From JBMNOI01 sp050942995 (GTDB lineage: Bacteria > Chloroflexota > Anaerolineae > UBA1429), in contig JBMNOI010000137.1 of NCBI GenBank assembly GCA_050942995.1, positions 1 to 9,426 on the forward strand: a stretch of 9,426 nucleotides of DNA. The letters run 5' to 3'. Both the position numbers and the translations under genes were made by a program. This document shows, in pieces, positions 1-6,672 of this stretch (its first letter is position 1; every line of letters starts with the position of its first letter). Below the pieces are notes generated by a model. It was given only the letters and a program-made list of their open reading frames with translations, was not told the origin of the DNA and did no database searches.

Positions 1-82
1 ACAGGTATGCTTGCGAAATCATTCGAGGTTCCGATGTGCGCTGTGCTCTCTTCCGATATGCTGACGGTGCAGAAAGGACTCG

Positions 83-109
83 TCCGGGCCGGAAGTGGAC
101 CGGCCCGGA
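83..109 (+). other. Strong hairpin upstream of the first gene
   Basis: Bases 84-92 (CCGGGCCGG) pair perfectly with 100-108 (CCGGCCCGG), and T83-A109 extends the stem to 10 bp around a 7-base loop. The hairpin ends 35 bases before the chosen start of the next gene. It is followed by an A-rich stretch rather than T residues on the + strand, so it does not look like an intrinsic terminator in that direction. It may be a leader structure or the end of an upstream gene lying outside the window. Its role is unknown. Confidence 0.45.
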
Positions 110-144
110 AAAGCAAGGCCGTATCAGGCAAAGGAGAGAATGAG

Positions 145-957
145 ATGAAACAAAGAAATATTCTGTGGGTGGTGCTGGGTTTTGTGGTGCTGGTGCTGGC
201 CTTTGGCGTCGTCACCTGGGCGTCGACGAACCGCTCTGAGGTGACGGCCGACGCGCCCGCCGAGGTGGCTGAGGCGTTCTACCAGTGGTATACCGACTAT
301 GCCAGGCCCGATGAGGCGGGCGAGATCCGTAATCCGATGACTGACGGCGCCTATCGTGACAGCGAGTTTCTGGCCCCTGTGTTCGTAGAACAGGTAGATG
401 ATATCCTTTCGGCGCGAGAGATGGGCGGAGGCGATCCCTTCCTCTGCGCGCAGGATGTACCCATGCGCTATCAGGTGGGTGAGGCCGAGATCCGGGGTGA
501 TGGGGCCACCGTGCCGGTGACAACCTTCTGGACCGGCAATCCCATGGCCTCACGGTTCATGGTCGAGCTGGGTCAGATCGAGGGGCGATGGATGATCATC
601 CATGTAACCTGCACCGGGGAGCCGGTGCCCCTGACGGCAGAGCAGACGGTGACGGCCTTTTACGACCTGTACCTGGAGGCGTCACAGCGTCGTAACCTGC
701 TGGGCGATGGCGGCTATCGCCATCTGCCCTTCCTGGCGCCCGAGTTTGTGGCCAAAGTGGAAGGCCTGGAGCCGTTCATGTACGACCCCTTCCTGTGTGC
801 GCAGGACATACCCGTTGAGGTCATGGTGGGTAAGGCCGAGATCGTGAATGGTGTGGCCAGGGTAGAGGTCACCACCAGTTTTGCCGAGCACGGCTTTGTG
901 GTCGAGCTGACCGAGGGAGAGATGGGGTGGCAGATCGTCGATGTGATCTGCCGGTAG
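145..957 (+). CDS. Membrane-anchored protein with two tandem DUF3828-like repeats
   Basis: This 270-residue protein has no known enzymatic function. Residues 1-7 are short and basic, and residues 8-26 form one hydrophobic segment (signal anchor or uncleaved signal peptide). The rest should therefore lie outside the membrane. Two repeats follow, about residues 38-156 and 164-270. Each has an AFYxWY or AFYxLY motif, a Y-R-x(3)-FLAP block (70-78 and 191-199), a nearly identical DPFLCAQD(V/I)P block (97-106 and 214-223), VG(E/K)AEI, and a final (M/V)VEL...W.I..V.C strand. Each repeat carries one conserved cysteine pair (C101/C156 and C218/C269), which suggests a disulfide per domain. The fold resembles the DUF3828/NTF2-like group by eye; that is inference. 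The ATG at 145 follows AAAGGAGA at a good distance. An in-frame ATG at 7 would add 46 residues without a ribosome site and would bury the hydrophobic segment. A strong terminator follows the gene. Confidence 0.85.
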   Translation: MKQRNILWVVLGFVVLVLAFGVVTWASTNRSEVTADAPAEVAEAFYQWYTDYARPDEAGEIRNPMTDGAYRDSEFLAPVFVEQVDDILSAREMGGGDPFLCAQDVPMRYQVGEAEIRGDGATVPVTTFWTGNPMASRFMVELGQIEGRWMIIHVTCTGEPVPLTAEQTVTAFYDLYLEASQRRNLLGDGGYRHLPFLAPEFVAKVEGLEPFMYDPFLCAQDIPVEVMVGKAEIVNGVARVEVTTSFAEHGFVVELTEGEMGWQIVDVICR

Positions 958-978
958 CCATCAGCCGGACGACGGCGC

Positions 979-1020
979 GGGGAGCGGGGGATACTGATCC
1001 TCCGCTCCCCGGCTTTTATT
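979..1020 (+). terminator. Rho-independent terminator after the tandem-repeat gene
   Basis: Bases 979-991 pair with 998-1010 in a 13-bp GC-rich stem (one G-U pair) around a 6-base loop. GGCTTTTATT follows directly. It lies 21 bases after the stop of the gene ending at 957, so the two + strand genes are probably separate transcripts. Confidence 0.8.
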
Positions 1021-1164
1021 CGGGCGGCATGTGTTGCTCCCCGGCCAGTTGGGGAGAGCGAAAACCCGCCGGAGGTACATGTTCAATCTTGTCTATGCGG
1101 CGAGTGCGTCCCGGTAGTGAGCGGTTATGATGCACCTGAGAGTTTGCAGGAACAGGGGGCAATC

Positions 1165-1602
1165 ATGACAGAGATTCAGACTCACGATCGGAGCAAGACG
1201 ACGTGGGGCAGTCGTCACGATAAGGATATAACGATCGATCAGAGGACGCGGCTGACCGCCGAACTGCTGCTGGCTCTGAGCGTGGTCCAGTTGTCCGAGA
1301 TGTCGGTAACCCCTGGCGGGTGCCATCAGGGTACCGGATTAGATATTTCGGGCTATTACGCCTGGTATATCGGCTATGTCCTTCGAGGGGAGGATGTGCC
1401 CCCTCATGTGGCGATTGCCGACGCGACGACTGTTGCACACGCCGGGGGCCATGCGTATGAGGAGATGATGCTGGCCGAAGTCGAGAGGATCGCCGACAGA
1501 GCATGGGTAGAGGTCATCTCAAGTCGCGATGGACGGGGGTTGATGATCGATCTGGCCCGAAGCGACGGCGACTGGCGAATCGTCGATATCACCCGCTGCT
1601 GA
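1165..1602 (+). CDS. Small hypothetical protein, diverged single-domain relative of the upstream repeat protein
   Basis: This 145-residue protein has no assigned function. Its second half matches the repeats of the upstream gene. Residues 64-71 (YYAWYIGY) correspond to FYQWYTDY, and the C-terminus W-x-E-V...M-I-D-L...D-W-R-I-V-D-I-T-R-C matches the A-R-V-E-V...V-V-E-L...G-W-Q-I-V-D-V-I-C end of repeat 2. The DPFLCAQD block is missing and the middle is shorter. Two cysteines remain (C53, C145). There is no clear N-terminal membrane segment; only residues 32-48 are moderately hydrophobic, so export is uncertain. The ATG at 1165 is chosen because ACAGGGGG lies just upstream; an in-frame GTG at 1117 would add 16 residues with no ribosome site. 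A weak TATGAT box at 1126-1131 could serve as its -10. It is probably a duplicated, degenerating or specialised copy of the neighbour. Confidence 0.7.
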   Translation: MTEIQTHDRSKTTWGSRHDKDITIDQRTRLTAELLLALSVVQLSEMSVTPGGCHQGTGLDISGYYAWYIGYVLRGEDVPPHVAIADATTVAHAGGHAYEEMMLAEVERIADRAWVEVISSRDGRGLMIDLARSDGDWRIVDITRC

Positions 1603-1621
1603 CCTGCCAGAGATAACAAAC

Positions 1622-1650
1622 ACAGGGGGAGGGTGAACCCCTCCCCCTGT
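1622..1650. terminator. Perfect 12-bp hairpin between convergent genes
   Basis: ACAGGGGGAGGG (1622-1633) pairs without mismatch with CCCTCCCCCTGT (1639-1650) around a 5-base loop. It lies between the + strand gene ending at 1602 and the - strand permease gene ending at 1752. On the + strand it is followed by ATCACATT, with no T run; on the - strand by GTTTGTTAT, which is moderately T-rich. It probably ends transcription from both sides, better for the permease mRNA. Confidence 0.65.
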
Positions 1651-1751
1651 ATCACATTCCACAACATGCCCGGGACGCGATTGCGTACTGCTTAATCGCC
1701 TGGAAGAGCCGTTGCCTCTCCAAAAGTGCCCGAGCGACGGCTGTTCATCTG

Positions 1752-3086
1752 CTATGCCTCAACCTTCTTTTTGGGCGGGAAGATCAAAAAGATGGCGTTC
1801 AGCAGGATGCCCACCATGGCCGATGTGGCGATGGCCGGAAGGCCGTCGGGGAAAGCGCTATCGAGCAGCGGCGGGACGATGGGCAGGTTACCGCCGGGGA
1901 ACATGGACCCGCCGATGCCGATGATGAGAATCACGGCGCCGATCGCCAGTTGTTGCGGGTCGAACAGGTCCACCTTTTCAGACTGGATCAGGGCCACACC
2001 CTGCAGGCCGATGATGCCGAACAAAAAGACGGCCAGGCCGCCGGTGACGGCTGTGGGCAGCGTCTCGACCACGGCAGCCAGCTTGCCCACAAAGCCCAGC
2101 ATCATGGCGATCACGCCCGCGCAGATGATGACGGGGCAGGAGTAGTTTCGAGTAATCGCCATGAGCGAGTTGTTCTCGCCATAGTTGGTTCCGGCGCAGC
2201 CACCCAGCAGGCCGTTTACCGCGTCTCCGATCCCATCCAGTATCAGGTTCAGGCCGACCATATTCTTGATCTCCAGGCGTGGGCGCCCGAGGTCATCGGC
2301 CAGTTGATCGATATAGAGGCTGATCTGATACAGGTGAGCGGTCGATTCGGGGATGGTGGCGATGGCGATGGGGGCGATCGCCAGGATGGCCGACCATTTG
2401 AACACCGGAGTGCTAAAGGCCGGAATGCGCAACCATGATGCTTCGGCGATGATGCCAAACTGGACGATACCCATTGCGGCGGCCAGAGCATAGCCCGCCA
2501 GCGCACCCAGCAGCACGGGGATCATCGAAAGGAATCCCCTGCCCCGCAGATATACGGAGAAGAGGATGGTCATCAGCAGCGTGAACAGCGAGACGGGCCA
2601 GTTCGCAGAGGCCATATCCAGCGCGGTATAGGCCAGAGAGATTCCGATGACGATGGCCACCGAGCCGGTGATGACCGGCGGGAGCACCTTGTCCAGTGCG
2701 GCCTTGCCCATGCGGCGGATGAGCAATCCGGCGAGGACCGAGACGATCGATGTGACTACGATACCGCCCTGAGCCACGCGGATGCCACCCCATTCGGCAC
2801 CGACGACGGCGACTACAGCGGCGATGTAGGAAAAGCTGGAGCCATAGTACATCGGGATGCGCATGCCCGATCCCAACAGGGCGACGACGGTGGCCAGACC
2901 ACTGGCAAAGAGGGTAACCCCCACATCAAAGCCGGTCAGAATGGCGACAAATACCGTGGCGGGGAACATGGTGAGCACGTGTTGTAGCCCGAATGCGATG
3001 AGCGCCGGAAGCGGCGGGCGATCTTTGGGAAGATAGCCCAACGGCCTGGCCTTTGTCGCTTTGAGCGATGCCTGAGCAGTGGTCAT
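1752..3086 (-). CDS. uraA: NCS2-family uracil (uracil/xanthine) permease
   Basis: This is an inner-membrane nucleobase:proton symporter of 444 residues, close to the 429 of E. coli UraA, with about 14 hydrophobic segments. Family marks are visible in order: FGLQHVLTMF (32-41), the short TM3 strand YYGSSFSYI (80-88), TM8 with ATIPESTAH (E247, matching substrate-contacting E241 of UraA), and TM10 with GTNYGENNSLMAITR (E304, matching E290). The YGEN-x(4)-A-I-T-R form is typical of uracil rather than xanthine carriers, so uracil is the best guess; specificity is inferred. The start at 3086 is chosen because GAAAGGAG lies 5 bases upstream; a start at 3167 would add 27 non-family residues. The gene lies downstream of the cyclase gene on the same strand but has its own promoter (3307-3335) and a long leader with terminator hairpins, which points to attenuation control. 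The symbol pyrP would be equally fitting. Confidence 0.92.
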   Translation of the reverse strand: MTTAQASLKATKARPLGYLPKDRPPLPALIAFGLQHVLTMFPATVFVAILTGFDVGVTLFASGLATVVALLGSGMRIPMYYGSSFSYIAAVVAVVGAEWGGIRVAQGGIVVTSIVSVLAGLLIRRMGKAALDKVLPPVITGSVAIVIGISLAYTALDMASANWPVSLFTLLMTILFSVYLRGRGFLSMIPVLLGALAGYALAAAMGIVQFGIIAEASWLRIPAFSTPVFKWSAILAIAPIAIATIPESTAHLYQISLYIDQLADDLGRPRLEIKNMVGLNLILDGIGDAVNGLLGGCAGTNYGENNSLMAITRNYSCPVIICAGVIAMMLGFVGKLAAVVETLPTAVTGGLAVFLFGIIGLQGVALIQSEKVDLFDPQQLAIGAVILIIGIGGSMFPGGNLPIVPPLLDSAFPDGLPAIATSAMVGILLNAIFLIFPPKKKVEA

Positions 3087-3165
3087 GGAGACTCCTTTCG
3101 GTGTGGTGGATGGATATGACGTCGCGACACGAGCCGGTGAGAACCCACAAGGATGAGAAAGGCAC

Positions 3166-3193
3166 AAAAAAAGGACTCAGAAGTCTGAGCCCT
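3166..3193 (-). terminator. Intrinsic terminator inside the permease leader (attenuator candidate)
   Basis: Read on the - strand, AGGGCTCAGA (3193-3184) pairs with TCTGAGTCCT (3181-3172), giving 9-10 bp with one G-U pair and a tight loop. Seven T residues follow (3172-3166). The structure lies downstream of the extended -10 promoter at 3307-3335 and upstream of the permease ATG at 3086. It would therefore stop permease transcripts unless an antiterminator forms. It could also simply end read-through from the cyclase gene (stop at 3342). I could not find a convincing competing antiterminator helix. Confidence 0.75.
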
Positions 3194-3195
3194 CT

Positions 3196-3234
3196 AAAAA
3201 GCGAAACAAAAGCCTGGCCCTGAAGAGCCAAGCT
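3196..3234 (-). terminator. Second terminator-like hairpin in the permease leader
   Basis: On the - strand, AGCTTGGCTC (3234-3225) pairs with GGGCCAGGCT (3220-3211), 10 bp with a few G-U pairs and a TTCA loop. TTTTGTTTCGCTTTTT follows (3211-3196). It lies immediately upstream of the stronger terminator at 3166-3193. It may be a tandem terminator or the regulatory (ligand- or protein-bound) stem of an attenuator. The interrupted T tract makes it a weaker terminator than its neighbour. Confidence 0.5.
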
Positions 3235-3306
3235 CCTGATATTCTGCCAGATATCGGTGTGCTATCCTCAACTCGCCACGATCCTCACGCTCATGATCAA
3301 CCGGCG

Positions 3307-3335
3307 ATTATATCACAAGCCACTCAAAGCGCAAA
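3307..3335 (-). promoter_or_regulatory. Extended -10 promoter for the uracil permease
   Basis: The - strand shows a perfect TATAAT (3312-3307) preceded by TGA, giving an extended -10 TGnTATAAT. A poor -35 (TTTGCG, 3335-3330) lies 17 bases upstream. The predicted start is near 3300, leaving an untranslated leader of about 214 bases before the ATG at 3086. The promoter begins just after the cyclase stop codon (3342), so the permease can be expressed apart from the rpiA-cyclase unit. Confidence 0.65.
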
Positions 3336-3341
3336 ACACGA

Positions 3342-4787
3342 CTATGTGAGGAAACACACCTGATCGCCGCCACGATTCTTGGCCGTATACAGGTTGCGGT
3401 CGGCCCGTCCCACGACACTGCTGGCGGTCTGCTTTTCTCCCGGGCGGAATATGGTGAGCCCCACGCTCACGGTCACATGCTCGGGCGTCCCGTTAAAGAT
3501 AAAGGCGTGTTCGCGCAGCCGGGCGCAGAGGCGATTGGCCAGCGCGTGAGCCTGTTCCGACGAGGTTTGGGGCGCGAGGATGACAAACTCGTCACCGCCG
3601 TATCGCGCCACGATGTCGGCGCGGCGCAGGTTGGCGACAAGCAACCTCCCGACCTGGCGCAGCAGTTCGTCGCCGGCCTGGTGGCCGTAAGTGTCGTTGA
3701 TCCGCTTGAGGCCCCGGGCGCCGTCCAGATCGAGCATAATGACGGCGAGCTCTTGCCCGTAACGTTCGGCGCGGGCGATCTCGGCCTCCAGCATCTCGAA
3801 AAAGTGGCCGTGGTTGTACAGCCCGGTGAGGCTGTCTCGGGTGGCCAGATCGCGCATGCGGCCGAACAGATAGGCGTTCTCCAGCGCGATGCTGCCCTGC
3901 GATACGAGGATGCCAAAGATGGCCTGGGCCTCGTCGCTAAAGGGCTCATCCGAGTGCCTGGCCAGCGCGACCACGCCGGACAGGTTGTCGCGCAGTGAGA
4001 GCAGACCATACTTGACGGTGCCCCAATCTTCATCGCTGATCTCGGTCGATTCGGCGGGCACCGTCCACATCTGGATGCTGCGCGCGTCGGGACGGACGGT
4101 CTCGGGCAGGTAATCGGCCATCATCCCCACCAGCAACCGGCGGGTGCGGTTCGACAGGCGCTGTGGCGCGCCGGTGATGGCCATGGCCTGATGCTGAGTA
4201 TCGCGGGGCAGGGTGAGCACACCGGCGGCGTCGCAGGGTATCGAGCCCAGCATGGCCTGAACCAGCACGCGGGCCACATCGTGAGGCTGCAATGCGCCGG
4301 CCAATGCCTGACCGATGTGGTGAATGTACTGGATCTGCTGGCGGCGACGCATATCCAGCTCGCGGTTGGCGTTCTGCAGCTCATCCACCAGCACTTCGTT
4401 CTGCCGGGCCAGTTTCTGCCGTTCCAGCGCGCGAGAGATCGAGATGAGGATGAGTTGCAGGTCACGCAGGGGTTTTTGCAGATAGTCATACGCCCCCAGC
4501 CTCAGCGCCTCGAGGGCTGTCTGGAGATCGCCGTGGCCCGTGAGGATAATGACGGCGCAATCGGGATACAGCTTTTTGGCCTGGCGCAGGATTCGGAGGC
4601 CGTGGGTGTCGGGAAGGTGCAGATCGATGATGCAGATTTCGAATGATGTCTGGTTGAGCGCCTCGAAAGCGCTGGCTCCATCCTCCGCCAGGACAACACT
4701 GTATCCTTCCTGCTCGCACAACCGACCGAGCAGGCGACGGATACTTTCTTCATCGTCCACGATGAGAATCCTGGCTCCAACGGTCAT
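3342..4787 (-). CDS. Response regulator with REC, GAF-like and GGDEF domains (diguanylate cyclase)
   Basis: This is a 481-residue cytoplasmic signalling protein that should make c-di-GMP from two GTP when phosphorylated. The N-terminal REC domain (about 5-120) has the acidic pair D11/D12, phospho-acceptor D55 (ICIID), T83 and K105 (QKP). A coiled-coil linker (about 115-155) leads to a GAF-like sensor (about 155-305). The GGDEF domain (about 312-480) has RDSLTGLYN (317-325), an intact GGDEF motif (397-401), and an RxxD inhibitory site (388-391) five residues before it. The substrate loop is odd: the usual DLDG-(F/L)-K-x-IND reads D353-L-D-G-A-R-G-L-K-R-I-N364-D, with three extra residues between the metal-binding Asp and the guanine-binding Asn. 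The enzyme may be altered or inactive. The start is 4 bases after the rpiA stop and shares its GGAGAGG ribosome site, so translation is likely coupled. No partner histidine kinase is visible here. Confidence 0.92.
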   Translation of the reverse strand: MTVGARILIVDDEESIRRLLGRLCEQEGYSVVLAEDGASAFEALNQTSFEICIIDLHLPDTHGLRILRQAKKLYPDCAVIILTGHGDLQTALEALRLGAYDYLQKPLRDLQLILISISRALERQKLARQNEVLVDELQNANRELDMRRRQQIQYIHHIGQALAGALQPHDVARVLVQAMLGSIPCDAAGVLTLPRDTQHQAMAITGAPQRLSNRTRRLLVGMMADYLPETVRPDARSIQMWTVPAESTEISDEDWGTVKYGLLSLRDNLSGVVALARHSDEPFSDEAQAIFGILVSQGSIALENAYLFGRMRDLATRDSLTGLYNHGHFFEMLEAEIARAERYGQELAVIMLDLDGARGLKRINDTYGHQAGDELLRQVGRLLVANLRRADIVARYGGDEFVILAPQTSSEQAHALANRLCARLREHAFIFNGTPEHVTVSVGLTIFRPGEKQTASSVVGRADRNLYTAKNRGGDQVCFLT

Positions 4788-4791
4788 AATT

Positions 4792-5478
4792 CTACCTCTC
4801 CATGATACGCGTCTCAGTTTGCGAAGCGATCACGACTAATTGGACAATGTCCAAAAACAGACCGTTGTCCACCACGCCGGGGATGGCGTTTAGCGTGGCG
4901 ACCAAATCGTGTGGTGCGGCAATGCCCGGATAGCGGCAATCGATGATGTAATGCCCCTCATCGGTTATAAAAGGCGCTCCGTCGCGGGTCATGCGTTGCG
5001 ATACCTGTGCGCCGGTGTTGATCAATGCCTCACGGGTGTGCTGCCAGCCAAAACGCACCACTTCGACGGGAACAGGGCTCAGGGTACCCAATTGAGTCAC
5101 CAATTTCGAATCATCGACGACGATGATCTCTCGTCGTGTGGCATAAGCCACGATCTTTTCCCGGAGCAGAAACCCGCCCAATCCCTTGATCACATTGAGC
5201 TGCGGATCGACCTCGTCTGCGCCGTCGATGGTCACATCGATGGCCGGACGGTCATCCAGATCGACGAGCGGGATGCCCTCTCGTCGGGCGAGCGTCGCCG
5301 TTTCCTCGGATGTGGGAATGGCGACGATATCTCGCAGCGTACCCTGCCGCAGCCGCTGAGCGATGGCCAATGTCGCATAGGACGCCGTACTGCCACTACC
5401 CAGGCCCACCACCATCCCGTCCTGCAAATACTCGACTGCCCTCTGGGCCGCCGCCTTTTTTAATTCGTCTCTGGACAT
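4792..5478 (-). CDS. rpiA: Ribose-5-phosphate isomerase A
   Basis: The enzyme interconverts ribose-5-phosphate and ribulose-5-phosphate in the non-oxidative pentose phosphate pathway (cytoplasm). It is 228 residues, against 219 in E. coli. Visible marks are the phosphate-binding loop GLGSGSTA (25-32, T31), IDGADEVD (84-91; D85 and D88 match E. coli D81/D84), K98 in IKGLGG, the catalytic base E107 in REKI, TDEGHYIID (172-180) and the PGVVDNGLF C-terminal signature (200-208). All active-site positions keep a constant offset of 4 from E. coli, so activity is very likely. The start at 5478 is chosen because GAGGCAGG precedes it and MSRDELKK is where the family begins; an ATG at 5520 would add 14 residues with no ribosome site. 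It has its own promoter (5559-5586) and is followed 4 bases later by the cyclase gene, forming a two-gene unit. Confidence 0.96.
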   Translation of the reverse strand: MSRDELKKAAAQRAVEYLQDGMVVGLGSGSTASYATLAIAQRLRQGTLRDIVAIPTSEETATLARREGIPLVDLDDRPAIDVTIDGADEVDPQLNVIKGLGGFLLREKIVAYATRREIIVVDDSKLVTQLGTLSPVPVEVVRFGWQHTREALINTGAQVSQRMTRDGAPFITDEGHYIIDCRYPGIAAPHDLVATLNAIPGVVDNGLFLDIVQLVVIASQTETRIMER

Positions 5479-5558
5479 GCCTGCCTCTGAACGTCCGCGG
5501 GATGTACCGGGCGGGCACATCGATAGCGAACCGGATCGTATTTTTTCATGTATCTGAC

Positions 5559-5586
5559 ATTATATTCACAACGAAAGGATTGCAAA
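5559..5586 (-). promoter_or_regulatory. Promoter for rpiA and the cyclase gene
   Basis: The - strand has a perfect TATAAT (5564-5559) with TTTGCA (5586-5581; 4 of 6 matches to TTGACA) 16 bases upstream. The predicted start is near 5552, giving a leader of about 74 bases before the rpiA ATG. The sequence just before the -10 (TTGTGA) also precedes the -10 of the permease promoter. It lies in the 167-bp gap after the ferredoxin-like gene. Confidence 0.65.
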
Positions 5587-5645
5587 ATAGCCGTGAGAAT
5601 ATGGGGCGTGCATGGCGTGCTGTTGTCGAATCGGGTTATCAGGAG

Positions 5646-6548
5646 TTATGTTGTGTTTGTTTCTGCAAGCCATGCGCCCGGGATCTGCAGCGGCTCGGGC
5701 TTGGTCTCGTCGCGCTGCAGCGTCAAAGCCTGCTCGGGACAGCGTGATACACATACGCCACAGCCCATGCAACGGGAGACATCGACCGCGACCCCCTCAT
5801 CGATCGAAATAGCCTCGAACGGACATGCTCCGGCGCATTGGCCACAGGCTCGACAACGGGCCTCGTCGATCCGGGCGACGTATCCGGATGATATGAGCAT
5901 CGGCGAGCCGTGGCGGTGGGCCGACATGGCCCCACAACAACAGGAACAGCAATTGCATATCGCGTAGAAGCGATTGAGCATCGCCTCTTTGAAGAACGCA
6001 TGATGGACATGTCCCTGGCGCGCCTCAGCGTGCAGGATATCGATAGCCTCGTCGCGGGTGATGGCCCGGGCCCTGTCCGGGTGGTGCTCCAGGACGAACC
6101 CGGCAAAGGGCTCGCCGACAATCAGACAAACATCTAACGGCTCGCATGGGTGCTCGCGGGCCAGGCGGCAGGGACAATCCAGAGCTACAATATGTCCCGG
6201 TTGAGTGAGGATGATGTCACGGGCGCTGTGAAACGGGATCACCTGCTCGGGCACCGTCAGGTGCACCTCTTGTTCGATGCGCACCAGGCGGGTGGCCTTT
6301 TCGGTGGGCATGATCTTGCCGTGATACCCATCCGCCCAACGCTGTTTGCCAAGAGCCTTGGCGAGAAAGGGCGCAAAGAGGATACGTTGCCGGCGGCGAT
6401 CTCGCCGTTCTCCAATGGCCGAACCGATGTAGCCGTAGGGCCAGCGGGCATAGACATATCCGTGTACCCGATGCCACAGGGATTGTCCCGCCCGGGCGGC
6501 AACCTGCCAGAATCGCCGGGTGGACGGCCGGGGCCTCAGGCGGCGCAT
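5646..6548 (-). CDS. Cysteine-rich protein with two C-terminal 4Fe-4S ferredoxin motifs
   Basis: This 300-residue protein is probably cytoplasmic and its reaction is unknown. The C-terminal third is a bacterial ferredoxin-type dicluster: C232-x2-C235-x2-C238-x3-C242 and C260-x2-C263-x2-C266-x3-C270 (each followed by P), expected to bind two [4Fe-4S] clusters. Ahead of it lie ten further cysteines in two groups: DCPCR (125, 127) with PCEPLDVC (135, 141), and ICNCCSCCCG (C198, 200, 201, 203-205). Such dense cysteines suggest a further metal or Fe-S site; that is inference. Nearby histidines (HVHH, 180-183) may take part. The N-terminus is basic with aromatic residues (YVYARWPYGYIG) but has no clear transmembrane helix. 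I recall similar uncharacterised 4Fe-4S proteins in anaerobic bacteria but know no named function. An in-frame stop lies two codons before the ATG at 6548, so the start cannot be further upstream; the ribosome site is weak. It is probably a single-gene transcript from 6762-6790. Confidence 0.82.
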   Translation of the reverse strand: MRRLRPRPSTRRFWQVAARAGQSLWHRVHGYVYARWPYGYIGSAIGERRDRRRQRILFAPFLAKALGKQRWADGYHGKIMPTEKATRLVRIEQEVHLTVPEQVIPFHSARDIILTQPGHIVALDCPCRLAREHPCEPLDVCLIVGEPFAGFVLEHHPDRARAITRDEAIDILHAEARQGHVHHAFFKEAMLNRFYAICNCCSCCCGAMSAHRHGSPMLISSGYVARIDEARCRACGQCAGACPFEAISIDEGVAVDVSRCMGCGVCVSRCPEQALTLQRDETKPEPLQIPGAWLAETNTT

Positions 6549-6672
6549 GGCTCAACTCGCGCCGCTAGATGCCGACAACTCTGCCCGGATCCTGCACCGC
6601 TTCCGTACTTGGACATTCGCCTCTCCATCCCGGAAGGTGTCGCTTGAAGGGCATTGGGCAAACAAAAGGGAT

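Noticed and set aside
7..144. Longer N-terminus for the first gene
   Set aside because: The ATG at 7 has no ribosome site and would bury the hydrophobic anchor; the ATG at 145 has a strong AAAGGAGA.
3196..3234. PyrR-binding loop in the uracil permease leader
   Set aside because: The hairpin has a TTCA loop and lacks the conserved GAGAGG-type sequence of PyrR sites.
3269..3295. Eight-codon leader peptide (MSVRIVAS) in the permease leader
   Set aside because: There is no ribosome site before the ATG and no codon bias that would suit attenuation.
3473..4033. 186-codon frame overlapping the cyclase gene on the same strand
   Set aside because: It is an out-of-frame shadow of the REC-GAF-GGDEF gene, with Cys/Arg/Pro/Ser-rich composition and no recognisable motif.
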